Origin: an uncultured Faecalibacterium sp.
Lineage (GTDB): Bacteria > Bacillota > Clostridia > Oscillospirales > Ruminococcaceae
DNA length: 11,331 nt
Direction: 5' to 3'
Assembly: GCA_900551435.1 (NCBI GenBank)
Contig: URVW01000073.1
Span: 1-11,331 of the forward strand
The position numbers and the translations under genes are program-made. Below, piece by piece: positions 1 through 5,743 of the stretch. Below the pieces are notes generated by a model. It was not told where the DNA came from. It worked only from the letters and a program-made list of their open reading frames with translations, and ran no database searches. Within the stretch, counting starts at the first letter, position 1; every line of letters begins with the position of its first letter.

Positions 1-52
1 AAAACCCGGAACCTTTTCAGGGCCAAAACGGCTCAAAAAGGGTTCCGGGTTT
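1..52 (-). terminator. Intrinsic terminator after the deoB-kinase operon
   Basis: A 12-bp perfect stem pairs positions 2-13 (AAACCCGGAACC) with 41-52. It continues through a TTTT/AAAA segment (14-17 with 36-39) past a single bulged G at 40, with a short GCC/GGC pairing inside the loop. Read on the minus strand, the hairpin ends in a T run that reaches the window edge. It lies about 70 bases past the kinase stop codon. The left limit is set by the window, so the T tract may be longer. The hairpin could also stop plus-strand transcription. Confidence 0.8.
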
Positions 53-123
53 CTGTTTCTGCACTATTTCTTTGTGCAAGTTGCTATCGCATTTTTATTT
101 TGCAACAGCCCCTTTTTGTTGTC

Positions 124-1056
124 TTAATCCACAACCGGGATATCCAGCCCAAATTCCAGCGGGCGGAAGCGCGGGCAGACATTTTCGGTGATGCAGATGA
201 CCGATGCCGCCAGACGGCTGCCGATCTCGCAGGACTCCGCAAGGGTCTTGCCGTAGGTCAGGCCGATGACCGTTCCGGCAAAGAAAGCGTCACCCGCGCC
301 GGTGGTATCGATAACGTCCACCTTCTTGGCGGGCACAATGCCGCATTCGCCGTTGCTCTTGGCATAGACCGCACCCTTGTCGCCCATGGTGACCACCATG
401 CTGGGAATGTTGGCGCTGTGAACATTGGCCGCCAGCACCTTGCACATCTGTTCTGCATCCAGATGGTCGTAGTCATCCGAGAAAAGCAGACCGGCCTCCT
501 GCTGGTTGCACACGAAGCAGTCGATCTGCTGCAAAAAGTCCCGGCGCTCCATCGCGATGCTCATGTTCGAGACGGCCGCGAACACCTTTTTGCCGTACTT
601 CTTGGCGTAGCGGAGGGTCTGCTTGACGGTCTCCTTTTCGAGGTCCAGTTCCAGCGCGATGCTGTCGCAGTCCTTGAAAATTTCGTCGCCCTGCTCTTCC
701 AGAACCTTGGTCAGCGGGGTGGTATCCGGGCGCTTGGAGATGGCCGCATGTACGTCGCCGTCGTTGTTGAAGATGGCCAGCCAAGTACCCATGCCGTCCG
801 GCACACGCTGGATATATTTGGTGTTGACCTTGTGGTTTTCCAGCTTGTCGATGACGTCCTGTCCCATGCCGGTATCATCCACCAGACTCACAAAGGTGGG
901 GCGCAGCTCCACGTTGGCGATATCCTCCGCCACATTGCGGCTCACACCGCCGTGCACCTGCTCCATGCGTCCGGCGTTGCGTCCACCGGGGATATAGGTC
1001 GAGAGCGGATATCCCTTGATGTCCACAAAAACTGCGCCGATGACTACGATTCCCAT
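124..1056 (-). CDS. PfkB-family carbohydrate/nucleoside kinase
   Basis: This 310-residue protein is a ribokinase-fold (PfkB) cytoplasmic kinase that transfers phosphate from ATP to a sugar or nucleoside hydroxyl. The PfkB C-terminal signature DTTGAGDAFFAG starts at residue 250, with Asp256 as the expected catalytic base and the GAGD turn forming the anion hole. The N-terminal half has the substrate-side glycine region (GGVSRN at 36-41), and the length is normal for the family. The ATG at 1056 is preceded by AAAGGAC at good spacing. The gene starts 42 bases after the deoB stop on the same strand, so the two are probably co-transcribed, which suggests a pentose or nucleoside substrate. Ribokinase, adenosine/pseudouridine kinase or another sugar kinase are all possible. 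The family call is firm but the substrate is unknown. Confidence 0.9.
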   Translation of the reverse strand: MGIVVIGAVFVDIKGYPLSTYIPGGRNAGRMEQVHGGVSRNVAEDIANVELRPTFVSLVDDTGMGQDVIDKLENHKVNTKYIQRVPDGMGTWLAIFNNDGDVHAAISKRPDTTPLTKVLEEQGDEIFKDCDSIALELDLEKETVKQTLRYAKKYGKKVFAAVSNMSIAMERRDFLQQIDCFVCNQQEAGLLFSDDYDHLDAEQMCKVLAANVHSANIPSMVVTMGDKGAVYAKSNGECGIVPAKKVDVIDTTGAGDAFFAGTVIGLTYGKTLAESCEIGSRLAASVICITENVCPRFRPLEFGLDIPVVD

Positions 1057-1098
1057 AACTGAAATGTCCTTTCCGGATTTTTTACGTCGTTCTGTTGT

Positions 1099-2277
1099 TT
1101 AGCCCATGATCTCGTGCAGGACGCTCTGTCCGTCGAGGGTGGAGGCATCCACGCCCAGATAGTCGCAGATGGTGTGGGCGATGGTCCCGAAGCAGAGCTT
1201 CGTGCCAAGGTCGGTCCCCGGCTTGACGTTCTTGCCGCAGATGAGATAGGGCACATACTCGCGGGTATGGTCGGTGGTCTTGGTGTAAGAGGGGTCGCAG
1301 CCGTGGTCCGCGGTGACCATCAGCAGATCGCCGTCCCGCATCCCGGGGATGAAGTCGGCCAGGAACTGGTCGAACTCGGTGGCAGCGGCGGCATAGCCCG
1401 CCACGTCGCGGCGGTGGCCGTAGAGCATATCAAAGTCCACAAGGTTCACGAAGGCAAGGCCCTCGAAGTCGCGGGTCTGCAGGGCCTTGGTGAAGGCGAT
1501 GCCGTTGGTGTTGCCGGTGGTCTTGATCTTCTCGGTGACGCCCTCGCCATCGAAGATGTCAAAGATCTTGCCCACCGCGATGACGTCCTTTCCGGCGTCC
1601 TTCAGCAGGTCCAGCATGGTGGCGCGGGGCGGTTTCAGGCTCAGGTCGTGGCGGTTGGTGGTGCGATAGAAGGTATCAGCGCTGTTCCCGAGGAACGGGC
1701 GTGCGATGACGCGGCCCACACCGTACTCGCCCTTGAGCATCTCGCGGGCGATCTCGCAATAGCGGTACAGCTCATGCACCGGGACCAGCTCTTCGTTCGC
1801 GGCCACCTGAAAAACGCTGTCGGCGCTGGTGTAGACGATGAGGGCATTCTCCTTCATGGCCTGTTCGCCGTAATCCTTCAGCACCTGCGTGCCGGAATAG
1901 GGCTTGTTGCACAGGACCTTGTGGCCGGTCTTTTCCTCAAACTCGTGGATGAGGGCTTCCGGGAAGCCGTTCGGGAAGGTGGGCAGCGGCTTGGGGCTGA
2001 CGACGCCCGCGATCTCCCAGTGGCCGATGGTGGTATCCTTGCCCATGCTCTGCTCCCGCAGACGGGCAAATGCGCCCTGCGGTGCGTCGGACTTTTCACC
2101 CGCCGTCACGCCGTCAATGTTGAACAGGCCCAGCTTGCGCAGGTTGGGGCAGTTGAAGTTCGGGTGCTTGGCAATGGCCCCGAGGGTGTTCGTGCCCTCG
2201 TCGCCAAAGTCGGCGGCGTCCGGCTCCGCGCCGATGCCGAAGCTGTCCAGAACGATCAGAAACACGCGTTTTTCCAT
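1099..2277 (-). CDS. deoB: Phosphopentomutase DeoB
   Basis: This 392-residue cytoplasmic enzyme interconverts (deoxy)ribose 1-phosphate and 5-phosphate, linking nucleoside phosphorolysis to the pentose phosphate pathway. It belongs to the alkaline-phosphatase-like metalloenzyme superfamily. The N terminus (MEKRVFLIVLDSFGIGAEPD) carries the first metal-binding Asp11. The GKDTTIGHWEIAG segment near residues 79-91 contains the threonine phosphorylated in the activated enzyme. The C-terminal TADHGCDPSY and DHTREYVP motifs carry further metal ligands. The length matches bacterial DeoB (about 390 residues). The ATG at 2277 has GGAG about 10 bases upstream. A TATAAT promoter lies about 65 bases upstream, and the kinase gene follows directly. 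No purine or pyrimidine nucleoside phosphorylase gene is visible in the window. Confidence 0.97.
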   Translation of the reverse strand: MEKRVFLIVLDSFGIGAEPDAADFGDEGTNTLGAIAKHPNFNCPNLRKLGLFNIDGVTAGEKSDAPQGAFARLREQSMGKDTTIGHWEIAGVVSPKPLPTFPNGFPEALIHEFEEKTGHKVLCNKPYSGTQVLKDYGEQAMKENALIVYTSADSVFQVAANEELVPVHELYRYCEIAREMLKGEYGVGRVIARPFLGNSADTFYRTTNRHDLSLKPPRATMLDLLKDAGKDVIAVGKIFDIFDGEGVTEKIKTTGNTNGIAFTKALQTRDFEGLAFVNLVDFDMLYGHRRDVAGYAAAATEFDQFLADFIPGMRDGDLLMVTADHGCDPSYTKTTDHTREYVPYLICGKNVKPGTDLGTKLCFGTIAHTICDYLGVDASTLDGQSVLHEIMG

Positions 2278-2307
2278 AGTTCAGTTTCTCCATTTCGTTT
2301 CCATGGC

Positions 2308-2333
2308 GTCTCACCCAGAAGTGAGACTTTTTT
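2308..2333 (-). promoter_or_regulatory. 5' leader hairpin of deoB (antisense looks like a terminator)
   Basis: A perfect 7-bp stem (GTCTCAC at 2308-2314 with GTGAGAC at 2321-2327) closes a 6-base loop. On the minus strand it sits right after an A6 run, at about the predicted deoB transcription start, so the mRNA would begin with a hairpin. On the plus strand the same hairpin is followed by T6 (2328-2333), which is the layout of an intrinsic terminator. A 5' stabilising stem-loop and an antisense terminator are both possible roles. Confidence 0.5.
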
Positions 2334-2341
2334 CTGCTTTC

Positions 2342-2370
2342 ATTATAAGCAAATCCGCCTCCGGATGCAA
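2342..2370 (-). promoter_or_regulatory. Predicted sigma-A promoter of deoB
   Basis: A perfect minus-strand -10 box TATAAT occupies 2347 down to 2342. Seventeen bases upstream is TTGCAT (2370-2365), a weak -35 that keeps the TTG core. The start of transcription would fall near 2335, giving a leader of roughly 58 bases before the deoB ATG. Confidence 0.6.
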
Positions 2371-2441
2371 GGGTTTTCCAGCGCTGGGCATTTTCTGGCA
2401 AAGCTTATGAAATCTTAACAGGTTCTTAGCAAAATTCCCTC

Positions 2442-2470
2442 TTGCCCTATTGTATCCAAGCGTTTATAAT
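2442..2470 (+). promoter_or_regulatory. Predicted sigma-A promoter of pyk-luxS
   Basis: TTGCCC (2442-2447) and a perfect TATAAT (2465-2470) are separated by 17 bases. Transcription should start near 2477, leaving an unusually long leader of about 140 bases before the pyk ATG. It diverges from the deoB promoter, with about 70 bases between the two -35 boxes. Confidence 0.65.
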
Positions 2471-2483
2471 ATAAAGCGGTATG

Positions 2484-2570
2484 GTTTTCAAAACAGTCCT
2501 ATTGGCGTCTTTCGCCGCGGCGGTGCTGGGAGACCATGGACCGCCAAATGCAGCCTCATTCCGGGGCTGC
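2484..2570 (+). promoter_or_regulatory. Structured 5' leader of pyk (three successive hairpins)
   Basis: Between the predicted start and the pyk ribosome site lie several inverted repeats. They are a GTTTT/AAAAC palindrome (2484-2494), GGCG/CGCC with loop TCTTT (2504-2516), GGCGGT/ACCGCC (2519-2545) enclosing TGG-GAGA-CCA with a GNRA-type loop, and GCAGCC/GGCTGC (2550-2570). None is followed by a T tract, so this is not a plain attenuator. I do not recognise a known riboswitch class. The ribosome site GGAGG lies downstream near 2605 and is not in these stems. Confidence 0.4.
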
Positions 2571-2616
2571 TGCGTTAAGATAGAGAGTATGAATAGAGAA
2601 AGTTGGAGGTATTGAA

Positions 2617-4371
2617 ATGAGAAAAACCAAGATCATCTGCACCCTCGGCCCTTCCACCGATAAAGGCGACGTCCTGCGCGACCTGATCGCCAACGGCATG
2701 AACGTGGCCCGTTTTAACTTTTCCCACGGCTCTTATGAGGAGCACGGCGGCCGTCTGGAGCGCCTGAAGGCTCTGCGCGCCGAGCTGGGCAAGCCGGTCG
2801 CGGCTCTGCTGGACACCAAAGGCCCTGAAATTCGTCTGAAGGAGTTCAAGAACGGCGTCGAGATGCTGGAAGCCGGCCAGACCTTCACCCTGACTACCCG
2901 TGAGGTCGAGGGCACGAAGGAAATCTGCTCCATCACCTATAAGGACCTGCCGCAGGACGTTCAGGTCGGCGGGACCATCATGCTGGACGACGGCCTGATC
3001 ATGCTGCACATCGAGAAGGTCACCGACACCGACATCACCTGCACCGTTCTGAACAACGGTAAGATCAAGACCAAGAAGGGCGTCAATGTTCCCGGCGTCC
3101 ACCTGTCCATGCCGTACCTGAGCGCAAAGGACCGCGAGGACATCATCTTCGGTGTCAAGAACGGCTTTGACTTCATCGCTGCTTCCTTCGTGCGCACCGC
3201 ACAGGACGTCTACGACATCCGCAACCTGCTGAACGAGTACGACTCCAACATCCGCATCATCGCCAAGATCGAGAACCGTGAGGGCGTCAACAACATCGAC
3301 AGCATTCTGGCTGCCGCCGACGCCGTCATGGTCGCCCGTGGCGATCTGGGCGTTGAGATCGACTTCACCGAGCTTCCCGGCATTCAGAAGAACATCATCG
3401 ACCGTTCCTTCTCCTTCGGCAAGCCCATCGTCACCGCCACCCAGATGCTGGACAGCATGATGGTCAACCCCCGCCCCACCCGTGCGGAAATTTCCGACGT
3501 TGCGAACGCTATCTATGACGGCACTTCTGCCATCATGCTCTCCGGCGAGACCGCTGCGGGCGCATACCCCGTCGAGGCCCTCAAGACCATGTCCGCTATC
3601 GCCGAGCGCACCGAGAACGAGCCGCACTACCGCGACCAGCGCTTCATGGAGGCTCACGGCCAGATCAGCGTCAGCGATGCAACGGCTCACGCCGCATGCC
3701 TGACCGCAAAGGACGTCAACGCTGCCGCCATCGTCACCGTTTCCGAGTCCGGCAACACCGCACGTCTGCTGAGCAAGTACCGCCCGGTCCAGCCCATCAT
3801 CGCCTGTGTCATGGACGAGCAGGTCCAGCGTCAGCTGTCCCTGAGCTGGGGCATCACCTCCCTGCTGATGGGACCCGCCCACAGCACCGATGAGCTGATC
3901 GAGATGTCCACCGCTCTGGCCCAGAAGAACGGCTACCTGCACAACGGCGAGCTGGCCGTCGTCACCGCCGGTGTGCCCGTGGGCGTTTCCGGCACGACCA
4001 ACATGATCAAGATCCACATGGTCGGCAACTGCCTGTCCACTGGTGTCGGCGTCGGCCGCGAGAACGCCGACCTGGCCAGCGCCAGCGGCAAGGCCTGCGT
4101 CTGCCGCACGCTGGACGAAATTCGTGCAAAGTTCAAGCCGGGTATGGTTCTGGTCGTCCCCTCCACCACCAACGAGATGCTGGAGTACGTCCGTGACGCC
4201 GCCGCTCTGGTCGTCGAGGAGCCGGGTCTGAACAGCCACGCCGCTATCGCGGGCAAGGCTCTGCTGAAGCCCACCATCGTGGGTGCAGTCGGTGCTTGCA
4301 GCCACATCCGCGACGGTCTGGACATCGCTGTGGACTGCGCTCACGGCAGCGTGCAGCGTCTGCAGGGCTAA
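2617..4371 (+). CDS. pyk: Pyruvate kinase with C-terminal PEP-utiliser-like domain
   Basis: This 584-residue cytoplasmic glycolytic enzyme converts phosphoenolpyruvate and ADP to pyruvate and ATP. The barrel opens with RKTKIICTLGPSTD. The active-site signature around residues 214-245 has Lys217 and Glu219 in IIAKIEN and Asp243 in ARGDLG. The mutase-like C domain follows (ATQMLDSM, then SGETAAGAYP). Residues from about 475 to 584 form the extra domain found in Bacillus/Geobacillus-type pyruvate kinases. It resembles the phosphohistidine domain of PEP synthase, with GLNSHAAIAGKAL and His541 at the expected place. Codons are strongly C-ending, as in highly expressed genes. The ATG is preceded by GGAGG at good spacing. 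luxS follows after 12 bases, and both lie under one promoter and one terminator. Confidence 0.97.
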   Translation: MRKTKIICTLGPSTDKGDVLRDLIANGMNVARFNFSHGSYEEHGGRLERLKALRAELGKPVAALLDTKGPEIRLKEFKNGVEMLEAGQTFTLTTREVEGTKEICSITYKDLPQDVQVGGTIMLDDGLIMLHIEKVTDTDITCTVLNNGKIKTKKGVNVPGVHLSMPYLSAKDREDIIFGVKNGFDFIAASFVRTAQDVYDIRNLLNEYDSNIRIIAKIENREGVNNIDSILAAADAVMVARGDLGVEIDFTELPGIQKNIIDRSFSFGKPIVTATQMLDSMMVNPRPTRAEISDVANAIYDGTSAIMLSGETAAGAYPVEALKTMSAIAERTENEPHYRDQRFMEAHGQISVSDATAHAACLTAKDVNAAAIVTVSESGNTARLLSKYRPVQPIIACVMDEQVQRQLSLSWGITSLLMGPAHSTDELIEMSTALAQKNGYLHNGELAVVTAGVPVGVSGTTNMIKIHMVGNCLSTGVGVGRENADLASASGKACVCRTLDEIRAKFKPGMVLVVPSTTNEMLEYVRDAAALVVEEPGLNSHAAIAGKALLKPTIVGAVGACSHIRDGLDIAVDCAHGSVQRLQG

Positions 4372-4383
4372 GAGGTGACGTCC

Positions 4384-4836
4384 ATGGAGCGCATTGCAAG
4401 TTTCTGCGTGGACCACACCAAGCTGGACCGCGGCATGTACCTGAGCCGTCAGGACGGCGACGTTCTGACTTGGGACATCCGGATAAAGAAGCCGAACCAC
4501 GGCGATTATCTCTCCACCGGCGCGGCCCACACGCTCGAGCACCTGTTCGCCACCTACGCCCGGAACAGCGCCTACAAGGACGGCGTCATCTACGTCGGCC
4601 CGATGGGCTGCCGCACCGGTTTCTATCTGCTGACCCGCGGCCTGACCCCCGCCGACGCCCTGAAGCTGACCGTTGAATCCTTCCGCTTCATGGCCTCCTT
4701 TGAGGGCGACATCCCCGGCGCAAGCGAGGTCGAATGCGGCAACTACCGCGACATGGACCTCCCCGCCGCCAAGGCCGAAGCCGCCGCGATGCTCCCCGTA
4801 CTCGAAGCTCTGACAGCGGAACAGCTGCACTATTGA
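4384..4836 (+). CDS. luxS: S-ribosylhomocysteine lyase LuxS
   Basis: This 150-residue metalloenzyme cleaves S-ribosylhomocysteine to homocysteine and DPD, the AI-2 autoinducer precursor, within the activated methyl cycle. The metal site is visible as His49 and His53 in HTLEH and Cys118 in ECGNY. The catalytic Cys76 is in PMGCRTGFY. The length is normal. An in-frame GTG at 4375 would add three residues, but AGAGGTG (4371-4377) then makes an ideal ribosome site for the ATG at 4384, so I chose the ATG. It starts 12 bases after the pyk stop with no promoter between, so pyk and luxS should share one transcript. The usual partner, methylthioadenosine/SAH nucleosidase, is not in the window. Confidence 0.96.
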   Translation: MERIASFCVDHTKLDRGMYLSRQDGDVLTWDIRIKKPNHGDYLSTGAAHTLEHLFATYARNSAYKDGVIYVGPMGCRTGFYLLTRGLTPADALKLTVESFRFMASFEGDIPGASEVECGNYRDMDLPAAKAEAAAMLPVLEALTAEQLHY

Positions 4837-4918
4837 GGGAAATGGGAAACTTTTGGGAGTTGTGGCTTTTAAGAGCCTTTTAGGGGCTATGACTTTCCTG
4901 AAAAACAAATCATAAACT

Positions 4919-4964
4919 AAAGCCCAGAGTTCGGGAGCGTGATGCTCGGAACTCTGGGCTTTTT
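4919..4964 (+). terminator. Intrinsic terminator of pyk-luxS
   Basis: A perfect 12-bp stem (AGCCCAGAGTTC at 4921-4932 with 4949-4960) has an inner GAGC/GCTC stem (4935-4938 with 4944-4947) and is followed by T5. The A-rich left flank makes it potentially bidirectional. It lies about 85 bases after the luxS stop. Confidence 0.9.
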
Positions 4965-4991
4965 GTGTTTGGAAATGAGGTAGTGCTCTAC

Positions 4992-5184
4992 TTACTCATC
5001 GCGGTAAAACGTTCTCAGGGCTTGCAGGGACGGCAAGAAATCATTACAAATCTGATCTGCCACTCCAACAGCGGTCTTTTCATCATAGACGTGAGAGGTG
5101 ATATTGTTGAATCAGGCCGTCACGGTAAAGCGCGTCCTGCTGACTCTTCTGGTAGATAGCTACTGCCTGTTCCCTTTGACATTC
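4992..5184 (-). pseudogene. Possible low-GC, frameshifted coding remnant
   Basis: Two minus-strand open stretches look like pieces of one protein separated by a one-base frame shift. The upstream piece (5184-5086, stop TGA at 5085-5083) includes AVAIYQKSQQDALYRDGLIQ. The downstream piece (5111-4995, stop TAA at 4994-4992) includes ITSHVYDEKTAVGVADQICN and ends LPSLQALRTFYRDE. The frames overlap between about 5085 and 5111. There is no start codon context or ribosome site. By hand count 87 of 180 bases (4981-5160) are G or C, against 41 of 60 in luxS (4501-4560), so the DNA may be foreign. I do not recognise the family. It may simply be non-coding. Confidence 0.3.
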
Positions 5185-5204
5185 CTACGGGCCTAGGACC
5201 CGCG

Positions 5205-5253
5205 GGCTAAGCAACAGCCCACTGGGCTGATTGCTTGCCTTGCTGCGCAAGGC
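5205..5253. repeat. Two adjacent strong hairpins, REP-like, of unknown role
   Basis: The first hairpin pairs GGC-T-AAGCAACAGCCC (5205-5220) with GGGCTG-A-TTGCTTGCC (5224-5239) around a 3-base loop, with one bulge on each arm. The second pairs GCCTTGC (5237-5243) with GCAAGGC (5247-5253) around TGC. They share bases 5237-5239, so they are partly mutually exclusive. No T tract follows on either strand. The compact GC-rich form suggests an interspersed palindromic element, but only one copy is visible here. Confidence 0.4.
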
Positions 5254-5260
5254 CGCCCTT

Positions 5261-5284
5261 TTCGACTCCTCATCGCCGAAACCA
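5261..5284 (+). repeat. Inverted partial copy of the tmRNA 3' end
   Basis: Positions 5261-5277 (TTCGACTCCTCATCGCC) match the reverse complement of the tmRNA T-arm/acceptor segment at 5339-5354 with one inserted base, and are followed by GAAACCA. The similarity continues inward (CACAAATGA against TCATTTGGTG) to the terminator hairpin. The whole stretch 5261-5354 is therefore an imperfect inverted repeat centred on the tmRNA terminator. It could be a relic tRNA/tmRNA-like 3' end or an integration scar. Confidence 0.5.
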
Positions 5285-5290
5285 CAAATG

Positions 5291-5325
5291 AAAAATCCCC
5301 CTGAGCGAATGCTCAGAGGGATTTT
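5291..5325 (-). terminator. Intrinsic terminator of ssrA
   Basis: On the minus strand AAATCCCTCTGAGC pairs with GCTCAGGGGGATTT around ATTC, with one T-G wobble, and runs into T5. It begins about six bases after the tmRNA CCA end. The stem has A and T tracts on opposite sides and could work in both directions. Confidence 0.85.
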
Positions 5326-5331
5326 CTCATT

Positions 5332-5680
5332 TGGTGGAGGCGATGGGAGTCGAACCCATGTCCGAAAAGAGTTCAGCGTAGGTGTCTCCGGGTGCAGACG
5401 ATCTACAACATTCCCGCCGCGTCACGCCGATCGTCAGGCTAACGCATTGGTAGCTTCATGAGTTCCTGCCGGTCCGCAAAGCTTAGGTCCGTTCAGGTGC
5501 TGTGTCTAAAGGACGCCCCGACCCCACACGACACAAGAGTGGGCGGAACGCGCAGCACTCAGGCTGCGAGCAACTGATAATTATTGTTGTCAGTTAATTT
5601 TTTGGAGGAGTTTAGAGCAGGTCCCCCGCTGCTACCCGCTGCCCAGGCCTCGCTCCCCCCGTCGAAACCTTTACGCCCCC
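5332..5680 (-). ncRNA. ssrA: tmRNA (ssrA)
   Basis: This is the transfer-messenger RNA that, with SmpB, rescues stalled ribosomes and tags the nascent peptide for proteolysis. The 5' end (GGGGGCGTAAAGGTTTCGAC, from 5680) and the 3' end (GGGTTCGACTCCCATCGCC then TCCACCA, to 5332) are diagnostic. They pair as a 7-bp acceptor stem, GGGGGCG with CGCCUCC with one G-U, leaving discriminator A and an encoded CCA. The T-arm is intact (GGACATGGGTTCGACTCCCA). The internal tag frame is listed separately. The length of 349 bases is typical for one-piece tmRNA. It lies 63 bases downstream of smpB on the same strand and ends at an intrinsic terminator. I see no convincing promoter directly upstream, so it may be processed from an smpB-ssrA transcript. 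Confidence 0.96.
5559..5606 (-). other. tmRNA proteolysis-tag reading frame
   Basis: Inside the tmRNA an open frame reads SKKLTDNNNYQLLAA and then TGA (5561-5559). It is preceded in frame by Asn-Ser (5612-5607) just after CTCTAA. The C-terminal hydrophobic-Ala-Ala end is the degradation signal. The exact resume codon cannot be fixed from sequence alone: AAC at 5612, TCC at 5609 or 5606, and AAA at 5603 are candidates. An AACTGA/TCAGTT stem could form over the middle of the frame. Confidence 0.7.
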
Positions 5681-5686
5681 TTATAA

Positions 5687-5706
5687 CGCACATCTTGCGA
5701 TGTGCG
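5687..5706 (-). promoter_or_regulatory. GCAA-capped hairpin between smpB and ssrA
   Basis: A perfect 8-bp stem (CGCACATC/GATGTGCG) is closed by the GNRA tetraloop GCAA on the minus strand. It is followed by TTATAA directly before the tmRNA 5' end. There is no T tract, so it is unlikely to be a terminator. It could be a processing determinant for RNase III or RNase P on an smpB-ssrA precursor. Confidence 0.5.
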
Positions 5707-5743
5707 GAAAAGCGGATGGTCTCCCGGCAGGAAGTGCCCGGAA

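Noticed and set aside
1114..2418. 434-codon plus-strand open frame antisense to deoB
   Set aside because: Shadow of deoB's codon bias; no family motif and no ribosome site.
2575..4908. 777-codon open frame antisense to pyk and luxS
   Set aside because: It mirrors the codon positions of two clear genes, is His/Val/Asp-rich as antisense frames of C-ending codons are, and resembles no family. It has no ribosome site and would run through the pyk-luxS region including both known proteins.
4965..5159. 64-codon plus-strand open frame after the pyk-luxS terminator
   Set aside because: It begins in the terminator T tract with no ribosome site. The minus strand gives the more protein-like reading.
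5176..5204. Perfect TTGACA at 5176-5181 as a plus-strand promoter
   Set aside because: At 16-18 bases downstream there is only GC-rich sequence with no -10-like box, and no gene follows.
5231..5461. 76-codon plus-strand open frame reading through the tmRNA 3' end
   Set aside because: It crosses the tmRNA terminator and the antisense of the tRNA-like domain, so it is a spurious translation of an RNA gene.
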